Shown here piece by piece: positions 1-9,966 of a stretch of 64,000 nucleotides of DNA; the stretch's first letter is position 1; the number at the start of each line of letters is the position of its first letter. This DNA is from Sinotaia quadrata (Eukaryota; Mollusca; Gastropoda; Architaenioglossa; Viviparidae): assembly GCA_028829895.1 (NCBI GenBank), contig CM054181.1, positions 594,001 to 658,000 on the forward strand, in the 5' to 3' direction. The translations under genes and the position numbers were made by a program. Under the pieces are notes generated by a model. The model did no database searches, was not told where the DNA came from, and saw only the letters and a program-made list of their open reading frames with translations.

Positions 1-1
1 C

Positions 2-118
2 GTCACAAGGCGGGTTAAACCACGAGACATTCAATTGCCAGCCAAACCTGCCGAGAACGAGGCTACTGCTGAACAAGGCCATAATCAGGTGATTCAAATA
101 CATGAATTTTCTGTGTAA
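2..118 (+). CDS. 3' end of an open frame entering from the left edge, function unknown
   Basis: Thirty-eight codons are open from the window edge to a TAA at 116-118. The C-terminus is hydrophilic and charged: it begins VTRRVKPRDIQLPAK and ends IQIHEFSV. No tandem repeat explains the frame. It could be the last exon of a host gene or the C-terminal tail of a retroelement polyprotein, many of which end in a short basic R-V-K-P-like tail; that comparison is family knowledge, not a match I can prove. An AATAAA at 431-436 would suit either reading as a 3' untranslated region with a polyadenylation signal. The protein is too short to identify. Confidence 0.35.
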   Translation, partial: VTRRVKPRDIQLPAKPAENEATAEQGHNQVIQIHEFSV

Positions 119-1236
119 TCTGTATATATTTCTGTGATTTTTCATTCCTTATTCTATTTCTGATTCTTCTATGAAATTGCTGTATTTTTGACTAACTTGT
201 TACTATCTAGTTGGCTTATTTATGTGGAGGATTTATGTAAGCCTAACTAAAATTGTATTGATGTTATTCACATGAAATTCTCTAATAATTATTCTAGAGA
301 ACTGCATTGGTATATCTTTTCATTAATTGTATTCTGGAAGTCTTAGGAGATTTGTGATTTAGAAATCGCCTAGTGTGTGATTTTGAAAACTCAATGTAAA
401 TTTATTAAAATTGTTATCTTTATTTCTTTTAATAAATTTGTTTTTCTTTTAAAACTATTTACTCCTTCATTTCTGGGGAGGTACATGTGAGATGATGGGT
501 GGGGGCTGCCAAATGACGTAATACAATTGAGAAGACGGTCTATACACATGTTTTAAAATAGTTCCCATCATCGACGACGACGAGAGATTTGTGGTAGGGC
601 CGGAATAGTGATAGAAAGACTAGTAAGATAAACGCAGTGTAGTCACTATTCTGAGACAGGTAACACTTGGGAGACGGTCACTGACTGACGGACTACTCAA
701 GGCTTGACCTAGTCACTCTCAGACCGCACAAGACCCTTAAGGAGGTTGTGAGCGATTGGCATGAAAGAGATTAATTAGAGTATTAATTAATAACCAAGAC
801 GCACACAGAGAAAACCCCATTTTCGCCACAGAAAGCATTTAAAACTATTATTGCACAGTTCAAATAATAGGACAGACAAAACCATTGGTTCTTGATCACT
901 ACAAGATGCCTCTTCATTAGCACATCAAGTTTGAACAAAACCATTGGTATCTCACAAAACGAAATAAAAAGTCATGAAACAAATTAATTCGAAGTAATAT
1001 GAATTATTTTCCACCTTTAAATAATGTGGTCGATTATTGTACATTTTATAGATCTTATGTGATTTTCTGATCCATTACGAATTAAGTCATACCACCTCGA
1101 CTATAACTATCTTTACAATTTTCAGTAGTCCAGAAACAGTGCATTCTTCAAGCGTTCCTAGCAATCAATTTAGATAAATTTGAAAATGTGCATACATGAT
1201 TTAATTGGCTGAACAGCGCCATCTTTGTGTTAGCCT
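119..1236. other. AT-rich non-repetitive spacer, possible 3' UTR at its left
   Basis: No open frame or tandem repeat was seen. AATAAA at 431-436 is a possible polyadenylation signal for the frame ending at 118. A purine run GGGGAG at 475-480 lies just before TGTGAGATGATGGG, which resembles a polypurine tract/LTR junction; this is weak because no second LTR is visible. Confidence 0.4.
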
Positions 1237-1452
1237 AATGACTGCTTAAGTAGTAATCTGTTTCTATAATCCCAATGATTGCTTAAGAAGTCATCTGTTT
1301 CTATAATCCCAATGATTGCTTAAGTAGTAATCTGTTTCTATAATCCTAATGATTGCTTAAGAAGTCATCTGTTTCTATAATCCTAATGATTGCTTAAGTA
1401 GTAATCTGTTTCTATAATCCTAATGATTGCTTAAGTAGTAATCTGTTTCTAT
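1237..1452. repeat. 37-bp minisatellite, about 6 copies, alternating variants
   Basis: The unit begins AATGATTGCTTAAG and ends CTATAATCC. Two variants, TAGTAATC (A) and AAGTCATC (B), occur in the order A B A B A A, giving a partial 74-bp dimer structure. The flanks are unique. Confidence 0.95.
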
Positions 1453-1705
1453 TTCCTTTCATAACGTAAGATTGTGCTCACTCCTTGTTATAGACACAAC
1501 TGTTTTTATATTTTCCGTTTTAAATAATTATAACGTATTCTTCATGTAAGATTGCAAGTGTGTTATTTGTTTATAAAGAACTATTTAATAAGTCTTCTAT
1601 ATGTACAATTAAAAAAAACAGTTTGGTGTTTTATACAGATTTTTTTTTAATATTCTAGAAACATTTAATTTTATCATGCCTCCGTATTAGAAATCTTCGA
1701 ATTTT

Positions 1706-2202
1706 TATGCATACAAATAAACCGTCAATATTTATTGCTTTATGCATACAAATAAAACGTCAATATTTATTGCTTTATGCATACATATAAACCGTCAATA
1801 TTTATTGCTTTATGCATACAAATAAAACGTCAATATTTATTGCTTTGTGCATACAAATAAAACGTCAATATTTATTGCTTTGTGCATACAAATAAAACGT
1901 CAATATTTATTGCTTTGTGCATACAAATAAAACGTCAATATTTATTGCTTTGTGCATACAAATAAAACGTCAATATTTATTGCTTTGTGCATACAAATAA
2001 AACGTCAATATTTATTGCTTTGTGCATACAAATAAAACGTCAATATTTATTGCTTTGTGCATACAAATAAAACGTCAATATTTATTGCTTTGTGCATACA
2101 AATAAAACGTCAATATTTATTGCTTTGTGCATACAAATAAAACGTCAATATTTATTGCTTTGTGCATACAAATAAAACGTCAATACTTATTGCTTTATGC
2201 AT
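1706..2202. repeat. 35-bp minisatellite, about 14 copies
   Basis: The unit contains GCATACAAATAAAACGTCAA and ends TTTATTGCTTT. The central copies are nearly identical, while the first four carry ATGCAT instead of GTGCAT and ACCGTC or AAACGTC variants, so the array looks homogenised in the middle and older at the left. Confidence 0.97.
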
Positions 2203-2721
2203 GTAAGTACAGCTTTAATGTACATTCTTTATTTTGGGCCTGTTGTAGCTGTTTACCCCTAATGTCCACCCTCCCTATGCGCCCTCTAAATAAACTTGTT
2301 TATGTCCTTCATTTGGTATACATAAACCAGACTCCCTACCGATCGTCCTGATTTATTCCTTGCTTATTTGTCCATTGTATTTTTTTTTTGAGGCTTGTGT
2401 GGAGGGCGGAGAAAGGATGAAAAACTACAGCGACAAGAACGGCCTCCACTAGACTAAACGTATTATCTGCTTGAGGTTAAGCAAAATACCAAGAGAGAAA
2501 CAAACAAGAAAAAACCTTTGTAAGTGCAATAATTGCTGAGAGGCGAATCGTTGGAACGCCAACGCAAATGTTGATCAATGCACTTTGATCGCACGAATTG
2601 CGTAGTGTTGTGGGTGGGCAATTTGGAATTTGTGACGTCAGACAAGGAAAGGGCGAGGAGTTTAATAGTCCTCGAGATCAACAGCTAGTCTCAAACATTG
2701 ATCTTTATATGTTTGCACGCG

Positions 2722-2723
<2 letters not shown>
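2203..2723. other. Unique spacer with a CRE-type palindrome
   Basis: Non-repetitive sequence. TGACGTCA occurs at 2633-2640 in the context TTTGTGACGTCAGAC, very like the CRE context at 62431-62444. No supported coding exon was seen. Confidence 0.4.

Positions 2724-2768
<45 letters not shown>
2724..2768. repeat. (GT)n microsatellite
   Basis: Uninterrupted alternating GT, about 22 repeats. Confidence 0.97.
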
Positions 2769-2770
<2 letters not shown>

Positions 2771-2901
2771 CCTGGCATTTCTGCCGAGTTGATTCAGAGC
2801 GACAAATCCACATATATAGTTGTGATCCGATTATCAAAACAGATTATGCTCAAAAACATATAGAAACAATTGCAAAGTACAGAACGCATGCATATGCACA
2901 T

Positions 2902-2904
<3 letters not shown>

Positions 2905-2970
<66 letters not shown>
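2905..2970. repeat. (TC)n microsatellite
   Basis: About 32 uninterrupted TC repeats; the strand is all pyrimidine. Confidence 0.97.
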
Positions 2971-2971
<1 letters not shown>

Positions 2972-3326
2972 ATCGATTTCGTGTAAGCATAAATTGAGAT
3001 CTAACTGTGTTCACATACACCTTCAATATTAAAGGCACAGTACTCTGTTTACGTCTTAACTCTCTAAGATTATGAAGCTATCGATTGTTTTCTTGGAGAA
3101 TGAGACTTTCCTTCAAGCAACTGCCGCTCTTTCATCTCATATCACTAGAAAGAAATTACGCGTACATAAAACAAAATAGTGACGACAGCGGGCTCCCGTA
3201 CACAACCACCAAAATTGGCTCCTAAACCAGAAAATTGACAAAGGGGCTGATGGCGTGAAATACTACTATATTAATTTTGATAGCGAAAGAGAAGGTTACT
3301 GGCTACTGTGGTGGAACCCCCTCCCC

Positions 3327-3327
<1 letters not shown>
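2971..3327. other. Unique spacer between microsatellites
   Basis: No repeat or convincing exon was seen. Confidence 0.4.

Positions 3328-3389
<62 letters not shown>
3328..3389. repeat. (CA)n microsatellite
   Basis: About 30 uninterrupted CA repeats. Confidence 0.97.
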
Positions 3390-3391
<2 letters not shown>

Positions 3392-3728
3392 ATTTTTTTC
3401 TGGATATTATGATTACCTCCTTCCACCCAGAGACGCTTTGGCGCAATCAGACTCGTATTACGTCATTATGACGTGAATTTTGTAAGTTTTCTTCTTGCAG
3501 ACTTGATGATTAGAGGCAGAGTATGATATTGTGTGGCGATCTTCAGACATCTTCGTCACAAAAAATCATTGTTATGCCCATTTGTTGTGAAAAAAGTTAT
3601 ACACAACTTGCGAGTATTAGTCGTTTATGTCTGAGATGTGTTTGTGAGTGTGCGTATATGACTGTGAGCATAAGTTTAATAAATGTCATGTGTAGGAAGC
3701 GAGTTTTTGTATGACTGTAGTTGAGAGA

Positions 3729-3730
<2 letters not shown>

Positions 3731-3797
<67 letters not shown>

Positions 3798-3819
3798 TGA
3801 GTGAGTGAGTGAGTGAGAA
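3731..3819. repeat. (GT)n followed by (GTGA)n
   Basis: About 32 GT repeats run into about six GTGA tetranucleotides. A second short GAGT run lies at about 3883-3904, inside otherwise GT-rich DNA. Confidence 0.95.
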
Positions 3820-4109
3820 AGAGAAGAAAGAGAGATTGTTGGGTTAGATGAGTGTGTATGTGAGAGACACTGAGTGCAAGTGGAGTGAGTGAGTGAGTGA
3901 GTGAAAACATGTATGTTGAAGTATATGCATAAATTGATTTGTGAGCATATGTATATACGCTTGCGTCAGTGTGCATGTGCACATAGTTATTTGCTACTGT
4001 CATAGCGTTTGTGTTTACTTTTACCTTTCCTTCTTGCACAAACTTTTTCTAACGTCCAATTACAGAGCGAAGTTTTGGACAGTTTGCTTGTAATCGACTT
4101 TTAAAAATA

Positions 4110-4362
4110 ATCACAATATCTTTGTGTCTAAATTAACTGACTGACATGTCCTTACTTCTCTAGGCCAACTAATATCACAATATCTTTGTGTCTAAATTAA
4201 CTGACTGACATGTCCTTACTTCTCTAGGCCAACAAATATCACAATATCTTTGTGTCTAAATTAACTGACTGACATGTCCTTACTTCTCTAGGCCAACAAA
4301 TATCACAATATCTTTGTGTCTAAATTAACTGACTGACATGTCCTTACTTCTCTAGGCCAACT
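4110..4362. repeat. 64-bp tandem repeat, 4 copies
   Basis: Units start ATCACAATATCTTTGTG at 4110, 4174, 4238 and 4302 and end in TTCTCTAGGCCAAC. The copies are almost identical, implying recent duplication. Confidence 0.97.
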
Positions 4363-4546
4363 AAAACAACAACAAAAACAACAACAAAAATGCTGCCGAT
4401 GATAACGCTGACATCAATATCAACAAAAACAATAAAATCGCAATTAATATTAATAGTAGCAATGAAGATGATAACAATAATAATAGTAATCGTGATGGTG
4501 ATAATGATGACGATGTAAATGATTGTATCAATGGTTCCAAAATTAA
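4363..4546. repeat. Low-complexity AAC/AAT/GAT triplet region
   Basis: Imperfect CAA, ATA/AAT and GATGAT runs with no fixed unit. Confidence 0.7.
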
Positions 4547-4675
4547 TTAAACAAGCATGTACGTTAACTTGATTACATTTGAAATAATTTTACGTCCAGC
4601 GAATTGCATAATGTCTTTACAGTTTTCCATAGCTATGTTCAATGTGTCGATGTATTGTGCACCTATGATAATCTT

Positions 4676-4676
<1 letters not shown>

Positions 4677-4746
<70 letters not shown>
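4677..4746. repeat. (CA)n microsatellite
   Basis: About 34 uninterrupted CA repeats. Confidence 0.97.
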
Positions 4747-4748
<2 letters not shown>

Positions 4749-5456
4749 TACATGCATAACGAAACATTTTATCACGCTTGCCATAGTGTAGACGCAGGCA
4801 GCAAATTTTGCAAACGAACACAGCTTAGAATTAATGAACAGAAAACGAGGAGACATATTTGATTTTGTTTGTCTCCCTTGGAACCCCGTCTCGACACGGG
4901 CTTTCAGAAAGGGTAAATAGAAGACAATGCCCTCATTCGGTGGCCTTAGATAATTAATGATTTACAATAGTAATCACACAGGAGGTGGGATTTGTGCCTT
5001 CGAAATAGTGATTGATGGCCTGAAGGGCGCGATGATCACGTGCATTAACGTCACGGAGGACGCAAGGAATCGTTGTCCATGGAATGCTGTAGCGTAATAT
5101 ATTCTGGGTCACGATCGATTTGATAAGTCGAAATAAGTTCCCGTTTGATGTGGACACACAATGTAGAACTTTGAACATAGCAAATAAAACAAACAACAAC
5201 AAATGCATTGGAAGCGTGTTTAACACAAACATTTTTCTTTTTCTCCTATCACGTGATCATCGACCTACACAAGATGTTGGGAGAACGGCTCTTGTCAATG
5301 ATATCAAGAACATGTGACGTCGATTCTTTCTTCAGAAAGTTTATTTTTAAACTGTAATTCCACACTCGTTCTCACATAGATCTTTATAAAATAGGTCCAA
5401 GAATTCGATTCATTTGGAGCAAGTGACTCTTCCTTGGACTTTAGGAGTTATCTGCC
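4747..5456. other. Unique spacer
   Basis: Non-repetitive. Only short open frames occur, with no splice context or recognisable motif. Confidence 0.35.
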
Positions 5457-5723
5457 CTATAAAATACTCTCGTGACCTCTGCAAACTAGATTACAGCCTA
5501 ACGAGGTAAGACCTCTGCCAAATTCAATTCTTTTCATTCGGCGGTCTCTAACTGGAAGCACCTCGAACCACGCCAAACGAAATAAGGCTCTTTTTGTCAA
5601 TAATCTAACCTCAGGACAGACTTCGATAAGTTCTTTTATCACTAATGCCACCGCAAACGACCATTTATTTTGTCCCCCCCCCCCGATAGTAAAGATGGGT
5701 CTATACGTGTTCGGATTTTCCAT
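5457..5723 (-). CDS. 88-codon open frame of unknown function, doubtful
   Basis: On the minus strand an ATG at 5723 opens 88 codons beginning MENPNTYRPIFTIGGGGQ and ending CRGHESIL. The GGGG stretch comes from a homopolymer of nine G on the minus strand near 5677, a place where frameshifts are likely. A consensus NRF1 site sits only about 10 bp upstream of the ATG. No signal peptide, membrane segment or domain is recognised. The opposite strand contains a short stretch (KFNSFHSAVSNW) faintly like the C-terminus of LINE reverse transcriptases, so this could be antisense to an old retroelement relic. Chance remains the simplest explanation. Confidence 0.2.
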   Translation of the reverse strand: MENPNTYRPIFTIGGGGQNKWSFAVALVIKELIEVCPEVRLLTKRALFRLAWFEVLPVRDRRMKRIEFGRGLTSLGCNLVCRGHESIL

Positions 5724-5732
5724 TGTCGGCAC

Positions 5733-5744
5733 TGCGCATGCGCG
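5733..5744. promoter_or_regulatory. NRF1-type palindrome
   Basis: TGCGCATGCGCG fits the NRF1 consensus YGCGCAYGCGCR when read on the minus strand. CpG-bearing sites like this are rare in such AT-rich DNA. No clear exon follows apart from the doubtful frame at 5457-5723. Confidence 0.4.
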
Positions 5745-5874
5745 ACATAGTCGTGATGAAAGCAATTGGTGCAATAGTTTGAGCTAAGGGGCAAAGTGGC
5801 TTTTAATCCATATGAAGTGGAGTAAATTTGCCTCTCCCAATTTTTAAAGTTCATTGTATTATAAATTGTTTAAT

Positions 5875-6660
5875 TGACAGAGTACCCCCAACCTATGACG
5901 ATAGTTTTGAAAGTGTCTGAGTTTGAAGTAAAAGATCGAAGCAAGAATATTCTAGACTGCTGATGTAATGCAAACTAAGTGAGTAGTTTTATTTTATTAT
6001 CCAATGATTCTGGTTTTCGAGATCAGCCAATGGACTGAGATTAAAAAGTTTACTTGATGTAGAAAATTCGATTCTTTGATCACTTTGAATTTGAAGTGGC
6101 AAGAAAAAGTCCAGTTTTTGAAAGGCAGCCATTAGCTTGGTGGTGAATTAAACTGACTAAGTGAGAGAGAATGGACTTAGAAATAAATTATGTTCTTTTT
6201 CTATTGATATGTTATATAATATATATCTACAAAAGTATAACATATCAATAGAAAAAGAACATAATGAGTTGGCGTTTATTTTTACAAATGTTTGAACTAA
6301 TTTGCTCACAAGGAGTATATTAATCACTTGACATTGTTTCAATATGCTGTATTTATTTTTTTGTACCGTGTGTGTATTGAGCAAATGAATACTGTTGCAG
6401 GAATTTGTAAGTTGAGACTGGAATGTAAGAAAGAATGGAGTTATATTGTGATGAACGGGAAATTTAGGTTTGCTCCTTAATTATATTTTGCAGTGAACAA
6501 ATAGCCTTTCCAGTTGTCCAGTTACCTTTCACGTGTTCACTAGTTATAAACCTGAATGACCAGGAAGATGTGGGAAATGTCTGTTGTGGTGTGTGTAAGC
6601 ATAAGGGAATACACTGTACACTTTTGATGTATGTTGCAAAATATGCTTACTACATCATGA
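5875..6660 (+). repeat. Family 1 dispersed repeat, copy A
   Basis: It shares ordered blocks with 59170-60150 and with the reverse complement of 63220-63865: GCTGATGTAATGCAAAC, CCAATGGACTGAGAT, AAAGGCAGCC, GAGAGAGAATGGACTTAG, AATACTGTTGCAGG and GGGAAATTTAGGTTTGC. The 5' end seen in other copies (TAAATTTGCCTATCCC) is missing. An embedded perfect hairpin replaces native sequence at 6188-6264. The class is unknown; I see no transposase or reverse transcriptase frame. Confidence 0.85.
6188..6264. repeat. Perfect inverted repeat, 28-bp arms, 21-nt spacer
   Basis: The left arm (6188-6215) and right arm (6237-6264) are exact reverse complements. The left arm corresponds to family 1 sequence in other copies, whereas the right arm takes the place of different family 1 sequence, as expected for a template-switch mutation. 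Confidence 0.97.
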
Positions 6661-6676
6661 AAATACTAGTACACTG

Positions 6677-6794
6677 AAGTTACCAAAATTACTGTAATCA
6701 TGTTCTACTCAAAGGAAGTTACCAGAATTACTGTAATCATGTTCTGCTCAAAGGAAGTTAACAGAATTACTGTAATCATGTTCGGCTCAAAGGA
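6677..6794. repeat. 39-bp tandem repeat, 3 copies
   Basis: The unit starts AAGTTACCAGAATTACTG and ends CTCAAAGG. It abuts the end of family 1 copy A. Confidence 0.95.
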
Positions 6795-6837
6795 ACGGAC
6801 ATGGCAAAGTTGGTTCAAGAGGAAAAATGAGCGTCCG

Positions 6838-7068
6838 AGTTATGGTGGAGAAGAAAGTGGATGAATGGGGGCTCACTAAATATAGATTAAAGTCGGATCT
6901 GTCTTCTTCGATAGTAAGAAGTTTTACACCTATGGAAAGAATATGTGACCGTAAATGTTGTTTATGTTGTGGAAGAGAGAAAACGTCTACAGCGCCCACA
7001 TATCCGCCAAGGGAGAGACGAGAGGCGTCTGCTGGAGGATCATTAATAATATAAATTAAGATTCTCAT
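6838..7068 (+). repeat. Family 3 dispersed repeat, copy A
   Basis: Shared with 7970-8520, 31680-31965 (reverse) and 57040-57715: GGTGGAGAAGAAAGTGG, GGGGGCTCACTAAATATAG, GTAAGAAGTTTTACACC, TTGTGGAAGAGAGAAAACG, and GGCGTCTGCTGGAGGATC, the counterpart of TGTCTTCTGGAGAAT in other copies. The single-copy interior here shows the ancestral state of the segment amplified at 8101-8428. Confidence 0.85.
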
Positions 7069-7144
7069 CATTTATAATTAGTTATGAAAGATTAATTAAT
7101 AAAAATAATCATTTTCATTAACTAAGTGTCGTTGCTGTCACAAT

Positions 7145-7450
7145 ATATTTAGCAAGCCCCCATACACCCACTTTCTTCTCTGACATACGATTATCAATAT
7201 GTGCAAGAATGTCAATGAATTTAACAATAAATTTATTAAATGAACAATCAAATATACATATGACAATTATAATGAAATATATTACTCGTCATCAATATTC
7301 TTGAACTCATGGTCAGATAATTATATGTTTACACAGTCTATTATCAACATTAGTAAGAAAATCAATAACTTTATTAAATCAACAATTAAATCAACAATCA
7401 AATATGCATATAACAAATACATTGAAAAGATTATTTGATATATATATTTC
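7145..7450 (-). repeat. Family 3 dispersed repeat, inverted copy B
   Basis: The reverse complement reads GAGAAGAAAGTGGGTGTATG and continues into the A+T-rich flank with ATTTATTAAA blocks shared with 31860-31960. A diverged second piece of the same flank follows at 7320-7450. With copy A it forms an imperfect inverted pair. Confidence 0.7.
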
Positions 7451-7550
7451 CATGAACCACATTTTAATAATTTCAATATTTGTATAGTTTTATATCCGAA
7501 CACAAAATTCGACAGAGTAATGTCAATGTGAATCAAAGGATAGTACTTAT

Positions 7551-7812
7551 CACAGAACAGACATAGTTATAGAGACTATAGTGACAATAGTTTGTACATA
7601 ACTTATAAGAGAACAGACATGGAGTTATAGAGATTATAGTGATATTTTGTACATAACCTATTGCAGAACAGACATAGTTATAGATATTATAGTGATAATA
7701 TTTTGTACATAACCTATTGCAGAACAGACATAGTTATAGATATTATAGTGATAATATTTTGTACATAACCTATCACAGAACAGACATAGTTATAGATATT
7801 ATAGTGATAATG
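7551..7812. repeat. 56-bp minisatellite, about 4.5 copies
   Basis: The unit starts CAGAACAGACATAGTTATAG and ends GTACATAACCTATTG. The left copy is the most diverged. Confidence 0.95.
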
Positions 7813-7969
7813 TATAAAACCTTATCTATTCAAAGCCACATTAGTCTTTCAGGCACTTTCATAACAAAGACACAGGTTTATGGTCACAAGGGAGTTGTCA
7901 GTTTCATGTATTTCTCTTACACTTTGTAGAATACTGGTGATCTGCTATTCTCTTGAGGCTAATTTAATA

Positions 7970-8520
7970 AATTTATTGTTACAATTCTTGACCTTCTTAC
8001 ACATATTGATAAGTATGTTGGAAGATAGTAGGTGGGGAGGGCTCACTAAATATAGATTAAAAGACGGATTTATCTTCTTCTTTGGTAAGAAGTTTTCCAT
8101 CTATGTAAATATTGTGTGATGGTAAATATTTGTCTTTAATGTTATGTAAATATTGTGTGATGGTAAATGTTTGTCTTTAATGTTATGTAAATATTGTGTG
8201 ATGGTAAATGTTTGACTTTAATGTTATGTAAATATTGTGTGATGGTAAATGTTTGTCTTTAATGTTATGTAAATATTGTGTGATGGTAAATGTTTGTCTT
8301 TAATGTTATGTAAATATTGTGTGATGGTAAATGTTTGTCTTTAATGTTATATAAATATTGTGTGATGGTAAATGTTTGTTTTTAATGTTATGTAAATATT
8401 GTGTGATGGTAAATGTTTGTCTTTAATGCTTGTGGAAGAGAGGAAACGTTTACAGTGCCCGCATACCTGCAAGTGAGAGAAATGAGTGGTGTCTTCTGGA
8501 GAATTATTATTAATAACATA
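7970..8520 (+). repeat. Family 3 dispersed repeat, copy C, interrupted by its own array
   Basis: The left part (GACCTTCTTACACATATTG, GGGCTCACTAAATATAGATT) and right part (TGTGGAAGAGAGGAAACG, GTCTTCTGGAGAATTATT) match the other family 3 copies. Between them lies the 41-bp array 8101-8428, whose unit is the family 3 segment that occurs once in the copies at 6838 and 31680. Confidence 0.88.
8101..8428. repeat. 41-bp minisatellite, 8 copies, expanded inside family 3
   Basis: The unit contains ATGTAAATATTGTGTGATGG and ends GTTTGTCTTTA. The copies are nearly identical. Confidence 0.97.
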
Positions 8521-8576
8521 TCGCGGTCTGCAACAAGTCACTGTTGTTCTTATTTACGTGACGTTCCAACGTATAT

Positions 8577-8725
8577 AAGCACAACTTTTCCAGAATCTTC
8601 AATGTATTCATAAAGCAAGTCTTCTAAGCACAACTTTTCCAGAATCTTCATTGTATTCATAAAGCAAGTCTTCTAAGCACAACTTTTCCAGAATCTTCAA
8701 AGCACTCACAGAGCAAGTCTTGAAG
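8577..8725. repeat. 49-bp tandem repeat, 3 copies
   Basis: The unit starts AGCACAACTTTTCCAGAATC and ends AAGCAAGTCTTCTA. The third copy is diverged. Confidence 0.93.
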
Positions 8726-8786
8726 ATTCGTCCAGAACTTTATATGCGCTATCAAAGCACATCACGCGAAATGTTCTAGAATCTTC

Positions 8787-9191
8787 ATGTGTGCTATTCT
8801 GCACACAACGAGGAATGTTCAAAATATTCTTTGTGAATTCTCGAGACCAAACTCAAACTTCAATTACTGTCACAGTGGCTCTCAAATGGAATTCACAGGA
8901 AAAAACTTAACAGCAACACATAAGTTTGACCAACCTGCTGGATACACACACCAGTGTGATCCAGTAGATTACAATAGACTCTGCAGACTGAAGTGGATAC
9001 TAAACAAAAAAAGTTGCACTCCTTTCTGCAAAAGTCAAATTAATGCAGCGCTAAATTTCAGGTATATTTCTTCTCTAAACTCCTTTCTCTCTTACACATA
9101 TTCTCAGCTTAAAAATTCAGCAACAACATTCATTAGTTCGATACGTATGCAGCATAAGAAATATAACATCGATCAAAAGTCACAAGTATAA
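8787..9191 (+). CDS. 134-codon open frame, unrecognised, doubtful
   Basis: This is one of the longest open frames not made of tandem repeats. It begins MCAILHTTRNVQNILCEF, has six or more Cys in its middle part (HQCDPVDYNRLCRLKW, then KKSCTPFCKSQ) and ends NIDQKSQV. No signal peptide, membrane helix or known domain is evident. It sits between a 49-bp repeat and family 1 copy B. The composition is close to the surrounding AT-rich DNA, and frames of this size occur by chance in 64 kb, so I do not claim a gene. A spliced exon inside it cannot be excluded. Confidence 0.2.
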   Translation: MCAILHTTRNVQNILCEFSRPNSNFNYCHSGSQMEFTGKNLTATHKFDQPAGYTHQCDPVDYNRLCRLKWILNKKSCTPFCKSQINAALNFRYISSLNSFLSYTYSQLKNSATTFISSIRMQHKKYNIDQKSQV

Positions 9192-9204
9192 TGTACAACT
9201 TAAT

Positions 9205-9890
9205 CAAATTAGTGAACATAGAAATAATGGTTCATTCACATAAAGCATTATCCACTTCAAATCAAATATCAATAACAGATGTACGGAATATTTTTAAGTT
9301 CATTTTTTCTTTATCAGTCAGAAGACTTACCATAAGCTAATGAGTATCTTTATGACCGGACTCAAAATCAAAGTGATTAGAATATAGGACTTCTTCAATA
9401 AAATAACTTTCTTTCCATCCCCATTGGATGAAGTTGTTATAAACAAGTGTGAGACTGTTAGTCAGAAAAAAAAACTACTCATCCGCTTAGAACTGGTTTA
9501 GATTGCATCAGCAAGTTCTAGCATATTGTCCTCCTAAGCTGTTGTCGCCCATAGCACCTCTTCCCACACTTCGACATAAAAAATGTTGATTTCAGACCAT
9601 ATTATTTTCCCCACATTTCCAGAATAGCTACACAGAATCTGATATATTTACGACTTCCTCAAATTGCCCAGCTTATAGTCTACTCTTATTATCTCCCTTA
9701 AATCTTGTAACCATGCCTTGTGATCCAGAGTTCTCTGTAACGTCACAGAAAAAAAATGAACGGGTCACTTCAAAAATATCATCATAAACAGTACTCAAGG
9801 TTGGGTCACGTTAACATTGGCAACAAATATATAATTATTAAGTTTTGAAATAGGGATAGGCAAATTTACTCCTCCACATTGTTAAATTGC
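9205..9890 (-). repeat. Family 1 dispersed repeat, copy B, carrying a nested family 2 insertion
   Basis: Reverse-strand family 1: shared blocks include ACTACTCATCC, TTAGATTGCATCAGCAAGT, CAAGGTTGGGTCACG and AGGGATAGGCAAATTTACTC. It is interrupted at 9541-9757 by family 2; family 1 resumes at CACTTCAAAAATATCATCAT. The nesting order means family 2 moved after this family 1 copy was in place. Confidence 0.85.
9541..9757 (+). repeat. Family 2 element nested in family 1
   Basis: It starts CGCCCATAGCACCTCTTCCC, contains TAGTCTACTCTTATTATCTC and ends near a run of eight A. The same ordered blocks recur from 11336. TTGT precedes the first base in both places. A short A-run at the right end hints at retroposition, but boundaries and target duplication are uncertain. 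Confidence 0.75.
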
Positions 9891-9966
9891 TTTCTTGATT
9901 TTGTTTATGCATCTCAAAACGACAGCTTTAGTTTTGAGTTCTTAACAAAGTCGAATTCCATTCATG

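Noticed and set aside
5457..5774. LINE reverse-transcriptase C-terminal relic on the plus strand
   Set aside because: The resemblance (KFNSFHSAVSNW) covers about a dozen residues with a nearby stop; too little to support a call.
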